DNA from: Candidatus Solincola quzhuomuensis
Lineage (GTDB): Bacteria > Actinomycetota > Geothermincolia > Geothermincolales > RBG-13-55-18
DNA: 36,546 nucleotides
Reading direction: 5' to 3'
Assembly: GCA_015711855.1 (NCBI GenBank)
Contig: JACVJF010000017.1
Coordinates: 1 to 36,546, forward strand
Position numbers and translations under genes: made by a program. Under the pieces are notes generated by a model. The model saw only the letters and a list, made by a program, of their open reading frames with translations. It was not told the origin of the DNA and searched no databases. Below are positions 7,305-15,315 of the stretch, piece by piece (within the stretch, counting starts at the first letter, position 1; every line of letters begins with the position of its first letter).

Positions 7305-10040
7305 TTAGGGACAGTATAAGACCAGCTTCACGGTGCGTACGTTTCCCGGCATGGCGGCGTCGCGGAACTGAACGTATACATTGCGCCATCCCGGGTCGCC
7401 CTCCTCCAGCTTCCACGGCACGGCCATCCGTTCCCCGTCCCGGCAAGGCATCCATACGGCGCCCGCGAAATCCGCGCGGTTGGACAATCGGAAATCCATA
7501 AGGCCCGCTCCCTCGTCGTGAGCTCTGAGGACAACGGTTACCTCCAGACTACCCGGTCGCACTCCCGCTTCTATGCGGGCTTCGTCCACGACCGGACGCA
7601 CCCTGTCCTTTCCCGCCCTGTAGACCCTCACCGGGACCACGCTTCCGCCGGGTACGTCGGTCATCACCACCACCATGCGCTCGCCGGAATCCGTGTCGTA
7701 CTGCTCCAGTATCCTCCCGTTCAGAACCGCGTAGTAACCTCCCCGGGAAAGGTATTTCATGGGAAACTCGATGCGACACTCGTGAAGGTCCAAGACCGCC
7801 CCGGGCTGCTTGAGGGTGTTCTTCACCTTACAGGTCACGTCGGTAAATGGACCTTCCACGTTCAAGGGGAGAGGCCGGTTGAAGGCACCCTCGCCGTCGC
7901 AGATGGGGGGCCTCGGGTACGAGGGGCTAGCGGAAAAGTCCTGTTCCATCCACTGGATTACCGGGCGGTTGGCGCGGTATATATCGTAAGCGTTGACGGG
8001 GCCTCCGCCGACCACCAAACCGGACCAGCCGGGTACCGACCACTTGCGATCGGGATCGCCCTCAGCTCCGGCGAATCCCCACTCGGCGAGGTGGCCATCC
8101 CGGATGGTAATGATGCGGAATCCGCCGTAGGATTCCGAGGTACGGTCCACGAAAAGCGCCTTTCCGTCCACCGGCGGTTCCACCGCGGTGGTGTTGATGG
8201 ATATCAACTGACCGGGGGATCGACCGTAAGGCGACCAGTCCACCCTGTTCACGGCGTCGTTGTGGGTGTGACCGGAGGCCACGAAGGACACCTCGTAGCG
8301 GCGGAGCAAGTAGAGGAAGGCTTGGGACCCCTCCCCTTCGCCCGCGGCGAGCTCCAGCAAGCCAAACTGTGCGGCGTTGTCGAAGGATTCCGGCGGATGT
8401 CCAGCGGGTCGCAGCGGATCGTGGTGCATGAAGATCCCCTTAAGTTTCCTGCCTTCCTGTTCCGCCCTTTGCAACTCTCTCTCCACCCAGGCCAGCTGAC
8501 CGGAGAACCCGTCTCCCTCCGGATCCGGACCCCAAGGCCACGGCTCCCACTCCCACGAGTCACCCCCGCCCTTAAGCTGACCGTGCCACTTGTGGGGAAT
8601 TATTATCTTCATGGGCAGGAAGATGTTGGTAAGATCGGCCAAAAAGCCGTTGCGGTCGTCGTAATCCAAGGCCATCTCTGGGAACAAGGAGGTAGCCAGC
8701 GCCCAGATCAAAGGGTTGGTGCGCTCGGGGCGAAAAGGCTCCGGCCCGTCAAGGTCCGCCTTATCCCAGTCCATGCTGTTGACGGCAAGAAAGGTCATAT
8801 CCCCGTAATCCCAGGAGTAATAGAGGGGCCCGAAGAGGTCCTGCCATATCTCCTGGCCGTCGTCATGGGGTAAAACATGGCCGTCCCAACAGTAACTGTC
8901 ATGGTTGCCGGGGACGCAGAAGACCGGGACGTTCAGAGCCAAAAGCTCGTCGTACCACCAGGTGTACTCGAACCTGTATTCCGTGCCCGGATCCCCGTTC
9001 ACGTCGCCCCACAGCGCGGTGTCCTTGGGATAGGTGTTGAAGTTCTTCTGGGCGAAAACGCAATCGCCGGTGAAGACCACGAAATCGGGGTCGATGAGGT
9101 TCACGGCCTGAAGCACTTCCTGGAGGTAGATGGCGCCCTCGTTGGCCTTGCCGTCGCCGTCCAAATCCATGGGAAATCCAGGATACCCGAACACGGAGAG
9201 GTCGAATCGGTCGGGCGTGCCCGGACGCGGTTCGCGGAGCTCGAAGGAGTTGTAGTCGAAGTTCAGGCCGTTGCGGATCTCAGGACCGTATACGTGGGTA
9301 TCGGTTATCTGCACGATCTCCAGATCGTCCTCGTAGGATTCGATGACCTGAAGGGCGTGGGGCTGGTGGTCATACAGGCGAAACTGGGGAGAGACCCGCT
9401 CGGAAACGCAGCGCAGGTGCAAGTCGTAGAGGTCGAGGGGCACGTTGCCGGGTATCTCCACCTTAATGTGGTCCACCTCGAAGCCTTGCAATCCGAACGT
9501 CTCCGGCCAACGCCGGCTGGGCCCCCGGGTGACCTCCTTGACCGCAAGCGTGCGGGTGTTAGACACGGTATGCACCGGGTGGGCGTAGGTCCCATAGGAA
9601 GGACCGCCGTAGCGATACCACGCGGCTGGCGGGTCTTCCGCGGTCCCCGGCACGGAACCCTCGTAGTTCTGGACGTTGGCCGCAACGGAGGTGGTTATCC
9701 AGACCTCCCAGTCCTCCGGCCTGTCTATCTCCCCGAGGGGGGGCCTGGGTGCCGAGGGATCGCTCCTCCGCCAGTCCCACTCTATGACCAGTTCCGACCC
9801 GCGGGGCCGGATGGAAGGGTACCCGAAGGTCGGGTAGATGAGCTGGTTTATCCTCTTGGCTATTTCTGGAAGAGAGCCCGCCAAGTTGAACTCCGGCGCT
9901 GGGGACGACGCCTCGGATGCCGGGGCGGGCAGCAGGACGGTAAGCAAGCTGAAAGCCAACAAAAAGACCAAGGGTGACTTCCGGCGATAGACGATCGCTC
10001 TCTTCCCGTTCCCGGAGCCGCACTTCAAAAGGGTGCACAT
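7305..10040 (-). CDS. large secreted calcineurin-like metallophosphoesterase
   Basis: 911 aa. The ATG at 10040 has GGGAGGGGG 7 nt upstream; the ATG at 10067 has its purine stretch abutting the codon and is less likely. An N-terminal signal peptide is visible (RRK, then SPLVFLLAFSLLTVLLPAPASEA, cleavage near residue 43). The metal-binding motifs appear in family order: TDTH (Asp247, His249), FTGDC, GNHD (378-381), MHHDPL and GHTH (His591, His593). These form the two-metal site of purple-acid-phosphatase/calcineurin-type phosphoesterases. About 200 residues precede the first motif and about 300 follow the last; the final ~80 residues look like a beta-sandwich of the Ig/fibronectin sort. Probably an extracellular or surface phosphodiesterase/phosphatase for nutrient phosphate; substrate unknown. 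The CoA-ligase gene lies 157 nt downstream on the same strand. Confidence 0.88.
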   Translation of the reverse strand: MCTLLKCGSGNGKRAIVYRRKSPLVFLLAFSLLTVLLPAPASEASSPAPEFNLAGSLPEIAKRINQLIYPTFGYPSIRPRGSELVIEWDWRRSDPSAPRPPLGEIDRPEDWEVWITTSVAANVQNYEGSVPGTAEDPPAAWYRYGGPSYGTYAHPVHTVSNTRTLAVKEVTRGPSRRWPETFGLQGFEVDHIKVEIPGNVPLDLYDLHLRCVSERVSPQFRLYDHQPHALQVIESYEDDLEIVQITDTHVYGPEIRNGLNFDYNSFELREPRPGTPDRFDLSVFGYPGFPMDLDGDGKANEGAIYLQEVLQAVNLIDPDFVVFTGDCVFAQKNFNTYPKDTALWGDVNGDPGTEYRFEYTWWYDELLALNVPVFCVPGNHDSYCWDGHVLPHDDGQEIWQDLFGPLYYSWDYGDMTFLAVNSMDWDKADLDGPEPFRPERTNPLIWALATSLFPEMALDYDDRNGFLADLTNIFLPMKIIIPHKWHGQLKGGGDSWEWEPWPWGPDPEGDGFSGQLAWVERELQRAEQEGRKLKGIFMHHDPLRPAGHPPESFDNAAQFGLLELAAGEGEGSQAFLYLLRRYEVSFVASGHTHNDAVNRVDWSPYGRSPGQLISINTTAVEPPVDGKALFVDRTSESYGGFRIITIRDGHLAEWGFAGAEGDPDRKWSVPGWSGLVVGGGPVNAYDIYRANRPVIQWMEQDFSASPSYPRPPICDGEGAFNRPLPLNVEGPFTDVTCKVKNTLKQPGAVLDLHECRIEFPMKYLSRGGYYAVLNGRILEQYDTDSGERMVVVMTDVPGGSVVPVRVYRAGKDRVRPVVDEARIEAGVRPGSLEVTVVLRAHDEGAGLMDFRLSNRADFAGAVWMPCRDGERMAVPWKLEEGDPGWRNVYVQFRDAAMPGNVRTVKLVLYCP

Positions 10041-10624
10041 CCCCCTCACCCCCTCCCTTGCCGGCATTCCCTCGCTTTTGTCCCGATTCTACAACAGTTC
10101 GGCTTACCCGCCAAACGGACCGTTGAGCGCATAGGTTTCGAGCAAGGAACGGAGCGGCAGAAAGCCGCCCTCGAGGAGGTCGTGGGAAAAGGGTTGGGTC
10201 TCCGCAGGACGGGGATCTTAATCCATGCCGGTCAGGATCATCCTCTCACCGCCGGGGAGACTCAATATCATAATGCGTTCCGGGTATCACCGGTAATCGG
10301 AGAGTGCCTTGGGGCCGAAGCAGCTCAAACATCTTTCCGGCTCGATGTCCCCTTCCACGATGAGGAATTGCCGGAAGCGAATCCTCCCTTCAGCTCACTG
10401 GGATGGCTGGAAACTTAGCAGGTGACCTCGAAGAACCCGGTATAGAACTGCCTATGTCTCACTCCAAGCTCGCAGCCGAAGAGCATCTCGAAGGCTGCGG
10501 CCATATCCCCGCAGGCCAGAGGCAGGGAATAAGCCATGAACGGTCTCCTAAGCGCAACGCCTGGAAGACCGAGTTTCGCGTAGCCCGGACGAGGGTCTCC
10601 GCACGCCCGCCGGGGAAGCGGACT
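10041..10624. other. gene-poor interval with possible decayed coding sequence
   Basis: No convincing full-length gene is present. On the minus strand several short, protein-like stretches lie in different frames with stops between them: one starts MAYSLPLACGDMAAAFEM, one includes EGDIEPERCLSCFGPKALSD and one reads MILSLPGGERMILTG. This pattern fits a small gene broken by frameshifts, but I cannot assign a family. Plus-strand open stretches here are not preceded by ribosome sites. Confidence 0.3.
10415..10537 (-). CDS. possible 40-aa small protein or gene remnant
   Basis: ATG at 10537 has TTAGGAGA 7 nt upstream, an unusually good ribosome site for an otherwise empty interval. The 40-residue product has three cysteines and ends FFEVTC before TAA. 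It has no recognisable domain. It could be a genuine small protein, or the beginning of a decayed gene whose remains continue in other frames down to about 10230. Neither option can be separated without homologues. Confidence 0.22.
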   Translation of the reverse strand: MAYSLPLACGDMAAAFEMLFGCELGVRHRQFYTGFFEVTC

Positions 10625-11188
10625 TTATAAGGAAAACTCCTCCTTTATAAAACTCACCCAGGGCTTGAAGGACTCCACCTCCTCGGGGGACATCTCGTCC
10701 AAAAAGACGGTGTCCACCATGCCCACCAGCTCCGTGAGCCGGGTAGCCGCCTTGGCGTAGCGGACTATGGTGGGAAGGTTTCCCTTGAGCTTTATCTTGC
10801 CCTGGATCATCCCCTTGGTGGCGTCCAGTTCTCCGGTCATAACCTGCTTCCAGCGGTGGTAGTCAGCGGTAAGGACATAATCGCCCTCTTCGCCGATCGA
10901 CCTCGGGACCAGCCTCACCGAGCGGCATTCCCCGTTCCAAAGGTCGAGCATGAGGTACATGTCGTCCTCCAACCCCACCGCCGGCTCGGGCAGTATATGG
11001 ATGACCACCGACCCCTCCCATCCTTTGGCCAGGTTGCGATAGGTCTCGTCCCCCCGGATGAGCTTTTGGTAAGTCCCTATCCAGGCCGGAGTTCCCATGA
11101 TGTACGGCGGTCTTTCGACCTCCATGAGATCTCGAACCAGGGCGTCAAAGGCCTCTTCCCACTCCTTGGTCCCGTAGGTGTAAGCCAT
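10625..11188 (-). CDS. SCP2 sterol-binding-domain protein
   Basis: 187 aa from the ATG at 11188, which has GGAGG 8 nt upstream; GTG codons at 11197 and 11194 are too close to that site. An N-terminal ~60-residue helical extension is followed by an SCP2-like domain. Its landmark is a beta-strand/helix ending with MIQGKIKLKGNL near residue 130-145, the same signature as in the protein at the left edge. A C-terminal tail of ~35 residues follows. Soluble, no signal peptide. Known members bind lipids or act as acyl-carrier modules; no enzyme activity is implied. It is single on this strand, with a gene-poor interval downstream and a ~440-nt gap upstream. Confidence 0.72.
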   Translation of the reverse strand: MAYTYGTKEWEEAFDALVRDLMEVERPPYIMGTPAWIGTYQKLIRGDETYRNLAKGWEGSVVIHILPEPAVGLEDDMYLMLDLWNGECRSVRLVPRSIGEEGDYVLTADYHRWKQVMTGELDATKGMIQGKIKLKGNLPTIVRYAKAATRLTELVGMVDTVFLDEMSPEEVESFKPWVSFIKEEFSL

Positions 11189-11630
11189 CTCCACCACCTC
11201 CGCTGTACCCGATCCATCCCCTTTTATGCGACTCTCCAGGCGTGGGGGTATGTTAGCACCTCCGCTTCGATTTTTCCGACAACTTCGCGCTCCAGCGGTC
11301 CGACGTATGGATCATTCGCGGTAGCGAACCCCGGTTGCGCTCAAAGCGTAACTGACACTCGGGTACCAGGTCTATCGCCGCGCATCCGGTATTTTGCGCC
11401 GGGAATGCACGAGCCGTCTTCCCGTCTCCTTACCGAACATCTATCCATAGAGGCCGCCCTCTATCCCCAAGCTGCGGACCCGGCGCCACGAAATGGCTTG
11501 GAAAGGCCCTTCCCAACCGCATCAGCGGACGTAGGACGGTTCGTCCGCCACGGGAGGAGACCGCGTGTGATACGATGCAATTGGTTGCGCAAGGAAGAAT
11601 CTTGGCGACGGCAAAGGGAGATGAGGGGAA
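11189..11630. other. intergenic region between divergent SCP2 and dehalogenase genes
   Basis: A gap of about 440 nt that should hold both divergent promoters. I see no clear sigma70 hexamers. The one structured element is a perfect 7-bp inverted repeat GCGGACG (11525-11531) / CGTCCGC (11542-11548) with a 10-nt loop, about 83 nt before the dehalogenase ATG, a plausible operator. A long plus-strand open frame crosses the region from inside the SCP2 gene but looks like a GC-driven shadow. Confidence 0.35.
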
Positions 11631-12536
11631 ATGAGAAAACTGCGCACTCCCGACGAGAGATTTGAAGGCCTTCCGGAATATCCCTTCAAACCGCATTACC
11701 TCGAAGTACCCGACGGCGAAGGGGGTTTCCTCCGCATCCATTACCTGGACGAGGGGAATCCGGAGGGGGAAACGGTGCTTCTCCTCCACGGCGAACCCTC
11801 GTGGTCATATCTCTATCGCAAGATGATCCCCCTGTTTGTGGAGACGGGCTTCCGGGCCGTGGTCCCTGACCTGGTCGGTTTCGGGCGATCGGACAAACCG
11901 GCGGACCGCAAAGACTACTCTTACCGGCGCCACGTGGAATGGATGCGCGAGTGGTTGCTCCGCCTGGGACTCAAGGACATCAACCTGGTCTGCCAGGATT
12001 GGGGAGGGCTCATCGGCCTACGGCTGGTGGCCGAGCGGCCGGAGCTCTTCTCCCGGGTGGTGGCCGCCAACACCGGTCTCCCCTCCGGGGACTATCCCTT
12101 GGGAGAGGCCTTCATGGCCTGGCGCAAGTTCTCCCAGGAGGTGCCCGAACTCCCTATCGGCAGGATTATCCAGTCCGGATGCCTGAGCGTTCTATCTCCC
12201 GAGGTCCTCGCCGCCTACGAGGCTCCTTTCCCGGACGAGAGCTACAAGGAGGGGGCGCGTATCTTCCCCTCCCTGGTGCCCTTGACGCCGGATGACCCGG
12301 CCGCCGAGGACAACCGCAGAGCCTGGGAAAGCCTTCGCGAGTTCGACAGACCCTTTCTTACCGCCTTCAGCGACGGGGACCCCATAACCCGGGGAGGAGA
12401 GACCATTTTCCAGTCGCTGATCCCCGGAGCGCATGGGCAACCTCATGTCACCATAACCGGAGCCGGGCACTTCCTCCAAGAGGACAAAGGAGAAGAGCTG
12501 GCCGAGGTGGTCATCCGGTTCATCCGAAGCACCTGA
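11631..12536 (+). CDS. haloalkane dehalogenase-like alpha/beta hydrolase
   Basis: 301 aa, the usual length. HGEP at residues 53-56 forms the oxyanion region typical of haloalkane dehalogenase subfamilies I/III. CQDWGG carries the probable nucleophile Asp123 and the first halide-stabilising Trp124; FMAWRKF in the cap offers the second, Trp164. FSDGDPIT gives the acidic triad residue (Asp248 or Asp250), and GAGHFLQED gives catalytic His280. This set matches subfamily HLD-I. The reaction would be hydrolysis of a carbon-halogen bond to an alcohol and halide in the cytoplasm. An epoxide hydrolase is less likely because the HGEP/DWGG/cap-Trp combination is dehalogenase-like. Start ATG follows a purine-rich GGGAGATGAGGGGA. 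The amidohydrolase gene follows after 127 nt on the same strand. Confidence 0.85.
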   Translation: MRKLRTPDERFEGLPEYPFKPHYLEVPDGEGGFLRIHYLDEGNPEGETVLLLHGEPSWSYLYRKMIPLFVETGFRAVVPDLVGFGRSDKPADRKDYSYRRHVEWMREWLLRLGLKDINLVCQDWGGLIGLRLVAERPELFSRVVAANTGLPSGDYPLGEAFMAWRKFSQEVPELPIGRIIQSGCLSVLSPEVLAAYEAPFPDESYKEGARIFPSLVPLTPDDPAAEDNRRAWESLREFDRPFLTAFSDGDPITRGGETIFQSLIPGAHGQPHVTITGAGHFLQEDKGEELAEVVIRFIRST

Positions 12537-12663
12537 TACGACCCCGTACGGCTCTTCGGATCGGTGGAGGAAGCGGAAGGGGCTTGTAAGAGGAAATGAA
12601 ATCGATGGGGCAAGTGTGGTCCCGGATAAGCGCGGTCCCGTTGGGGAGCTAAGGAGGTCGGAG

Positions 12664-14382
12664 ATGTTCGATATCTTGATCCGCGGGGGGCGGGTGGTAG
12701 ACGGGACGGGCGGTCCTTCCCGTCAGGCGGACGTCGCCGTTAAAGACGGAAGGATCGTCGAAGTGGGACATTTACCCGGCGCGGAATCCGCGCTGACCAT
12801 AGGCGCGGAAGGGAAGGTGGTGGCTCCGGGCTTCATCGACATCCACAGCCACAACGAGCTTTACGTGATCCGAGACGACTACCGGAAGCTCTTCGAATCC
12901 TATGCGAGGCAGGGCATCACCACCTGTGTGGTCTCCAACTGCGGATGGTCCCTCGCCCCCTGGCCTAGTGAGCACGAGGACCTCTTCCGTTCCACCCTCC
13001 ACAGCATGGGGGTTTCCGATCGATTCCAGCCGGAATGGGAGACACAGGAAGAGTTCCTGGAATGGCTTGAGAAACGCGGCCTCCCCATAAACTTCGTCCC
13101 CCTCTCGGCTCACGGCCCCATCCGCATAAAGGTCATGGGCTCCGAAGCCCGCTTCTGCTCCCCCGAGGAGCTGGAGAGGATGAAGGAGATGGTCCGCCGG
13201 GACATGGAGGCGGGCTGCCGCGGCTTCTCCACGGGATTAACTTACTTCCCCGGCATGTACGCTCATACCGACGAGATCGTGGAGTTGGCCCGGGTGAGTG
13301 GGGAATACGGCGGACGCTACGTGACTCACGTGCGCTCGCTCACCGACACTTTCGACCGCGCCGTCGAGGAGGCGGTGGAGATAGCCAAACGGAGCGGAGC
13401 TCCCCTACAGATAAGCCACTTCATGTGCGTTCCCTATCTGGGACGCTTGGCCGACTTGGTCTACGCGGCGGTGAATGTCCTGGAAAAGATCAACAGCGTG
13501 GTGCCCCTACCGGGTTATCCCAACAAGGTCCTCCAGAAGGCCTACACGATCGTGGACCGAGCCTTGGAAGAGGGAGTGGACGTGGGGCTGGACTTCATCC
13601 CCTATGTCTTAGGGAACACCACGGTCACCCAACTCTACCCTCCCTGGGCCCTGGAGGGCGGGACGGAGGCTCTCCTGCGGCGCCTTAGCGATCCGGAACA
13701 GAGGGCGAGGATCCGTAGGGACGTGGAAAGGGTGCGAGCCAGATGGCCGCACTGGGAACCGGGTTCCTGGGCTTCCAATTACATAAAATGCCTGGGGTGG
13801 AAGATGCTGTCCATCCTTTCCGTAGGCAGCGAGAAGAACCGACGCATGGAGGGTAAGCGCATAGTGGAGCTTGCCCAGGAGGCGGGAAAGGAACCCTTCG
13901 ACTTCCTCGCCGATCTCACCGTGGAGGAAGAGGGGGCGGTGGTCTTCCTCATGGGCATACCTCCGCGTCCCTGGTCGGAGAAGGTCTTCCTCAAGGGGCA
14001 AGATCACCCGCAGCTCTCGGTAGGGGCGGACGTCCTCTTCCCCGAGAAGGGTTCGCCTCCTCAGACCGCCTACGGGACCTTCCCCCGCATCTTTCAGCAC
14101 TATGTAAGGGAGTTGGGGCTTTATTCCCTGGAGGAAGCGGTCCATCGCTGCACCGGCTTGGCCGCCTCGCGCTACCGGCTGGAGGATCGGGGAGTAATAA
14201 GGAAGGAGGCGGCCGCCGACCTGGTGGTCTTCGACTTCGAGAGCATCCGGGACAATTCGAGTTACGACGACCCGCGACGGTATCCCGAGGGCATCGAGTA
14301 CGTGGTCATCAACGGGAAGGTCGTTCTCCGAAAGGGGGACTACGACGCCGGGGCACTGCCGGGCATGGTCCTGACCCGCTGA
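12664..14382 (+). CDS. N-acyl-D-amino-acid deacylase (D-aminoacylase) family amidohydrolase
   Basis: 572 aa from the ATG at 12664, which has AAGGAGGT 5 nt upstream; an upstream in-frame start adds 16 non-conserved residues. The beginning MFDILIRGGRVVDGTG and PGFIDIHSHNE (HSH at 61-63) are typical of the amidohydrolase superfamily. SNCG with Cys93 matches the metal-ligand cysteine of D-aminoacylases. The block GFSTGLTYFPGMYAHTDEI and the late TAYGTFPRI and AADLVVFD stretches are also characteristic. These enzymes hydrolyse N-acyl groups from D-amino acids or related amides using zinc; some relatives act on dihydroorotate- or hydantoin-like substrates. Cytoplasmic, no signal peptide. It ends 4 nt from the stop of the convergent downstream gene. 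Confidence 0.88.
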   Translation: MFDILIRGGRVVDGTGGPSRQADVAVKDGRIVEVGHLPGAESALTIGAEGKVVAPGFIDIHSHNELYVIRDDYRKLFESYARQGITTCVVSNCGWSLAPWPSEHEDLFRSTLHSMGVSDRFQPEWETQEEFLEWLEKRGLPINFVPLSAHGPIRIKVMGSEARFCSPEELERMKEMVRRDMEAGCRGFSTGLTYFPGMYAHTDEIVELARVSGEYGGRYVTHVRSLTDTFDRAVEEAVEIAKRSGAPLQISHFMCVPYLGRLADLVYAAVNVLEKINSVVPLPGYPNKVLQKAYTIVDRALEEGVDVGLDFIPYVLGNTTVTQLYPPWALEGGTEALLRRLSDPEQRARIRRDVERVRARWPHWEPGSWASNYIKCLGWKMLSILSVGSEKNRRMEGKRIVELAQEAGKEPFDFLADLTVEEEGAVVFLMGIPPRPWSEKVFLKGQDHPQLSVGADVLFPEKGSPPQTAYGTFPRIFQHYVRELGLYSLEEAVHRCTGLAASRYRLEDRGVIRKEAAADLVVFDFESIRDNSSYDDPRRYPEGIEYVVINGKVVLRKGDYDAGALPGMVLTR

Positions 14383-14386
14383 ATTC

Positions 14387-14908
14387 TCAATCCTCCAGTT
14401 CAATCCGGAAGCGGCATACGGGATCCCCCTTGGTCAGCAGTTTGGTGAAGCCCGTGGTCCTGAACTTGGGGTTGAGTTCCTCGAGCATGCCGACCAGGGA
14501 AGCGGCGATCATGACCTCGCAGAGCTCGGGTTCCCGCGACCAGATGCGGGCGACGGGACAGGTCTTAAGCTCCTTCTCAAAGGCTTGCGGCGTATTCTCC
14601 ACATAGCCATCCCAGAAATTGGCAAAAGAGTCGTCTATGGTGTCCTGTAACCTCGGAAGACCAGTGCAGTCCGCGAAGTCTTCCGGGCGGGTCCCGGAAA
14701 ACGCCATCCACATGGCGGCGCCCTTCTTGCCCTGGCGGTAGAATTCCTCCTTCAGCCTCCGCATGAAAGCCTCGCCACCGACTTCCTTACCCACACGGTA
14801 GAGCGTCACCACCTGGCGTGCTAGGACCTCGGTCCAATTGCGGTAGCGCCTTCCCATCTCCTCCTCGCTCACCGGATATCTCTCAAATTCGGGTACCTCG
14901 TTCACCAT
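14387..14908 (-). CDS. L-2-amino-thiazoline-4-carboxylate hydrolase-like protein
   Basis: 173 aa from the ATG at 14908; a GTG two codons upstream (14914) is an alternative, since both have purine-rich sites. The C-terminal part has conserved cysteines spaced as in the ATC hydrolase family: CPVARI, then a PELCEVMIA helix, then NPKF and a final KGDPVCRFRIE. The founding member opens the thiazoline ring on the way to L-cysteine, but many relatives of this domain have unknown roles and may bind small ligands or metals. No signal peptide or membrane segment. The gene is alone on its strand, convergent with the amidohydrolase. Family assignment is by motif pattern; enzyme function is uncertain. Confidence 0.62.
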   Translation of the reverse strand: MVNEVPEFERYPVSEEEMGRRYRNWTEVLARQVVTLYRVGKEVGGEAFMRRLKEEFYRQGKKGAAMWMAFSGTRPEDFADCTGLPRLQDTIDDSFANFWDGYVENTPQAFEKELKTCPVARIWSREPELCEVMIAASLVGMLEELNPKFRTTGFTKLLTKGDPVCRFRIELED

Positions 14909-15315
14909 AAACACCGCCTTTCTCCTATCTCGAAAAGAACCCCTGACGTTTTAATTGTAAATCCGGTGAGACCCCTCCGGAAAAAGGTGTGGTGAGATTC
15001 AAGGGAATTCGAGGCGCCGCCGCCTATTTCCGAAAATTTTCCGAAGATTACGGCCCATCTTCAACACCGCTCGAAGCCGCAGTGACGTTTTCTTCTCGCT
15101 TATCGACAACCCGAGGAAAAACACGCTCATGGTGGAATAATAAAAGTGGATCGACGGAGGAGCGGAACCCGTATCCGGATGGCGGAAGAAGAAAAGCGAT
15201 TGCGGCCGGACGGTTCCGGAAAACCCGTATTTCCAATAGGAAAAAGCGAAGTCCGTACGGAGATATTCATCTTCACTACGGCCCTTTTCAAACCCAGGCA
15301 AAGAGGAGGTAAGAG
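14909..15315. other. divergent intergenic region before the CoA-transferase
   Basis: About 400 nt without a credible gene. A minus-strand TACAAT near 14955-14960 could be the -10 for the ATC-hydrolase-like gene, with no clear -35. A perfect 10-bp palindrome GAAAATTTTC lies at 15032-15041. An AT-rich patch near 15135-15148 could be part of the CoA-transferase promoter. None of these is decisive. Confidence 0.3.

Noticed and set aside
7518-9977. Two long plus-strand open frames (7518-8873 and 8877-9977) opposite the metallophosphoesterase
   Set aside because: They are antisense to a gene with a signal peptide and all metal-binding motifs, have no recognisable domain and arise from high GC content.
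10856-11665. 269-residue plus-strand open frame crossing the SCP2 gene and the intergenic gap
   Set aside because: It overlaps the SCP2 gene antisense and the dehalogenase start, with low-complexity residues and no ribosome site.
14989-15312. 107-residue plus-strand frame ahead of the CoA-transferase
   Set aside because: No ribosome site, basic low-complexity product; region better explained as promoter DNA.
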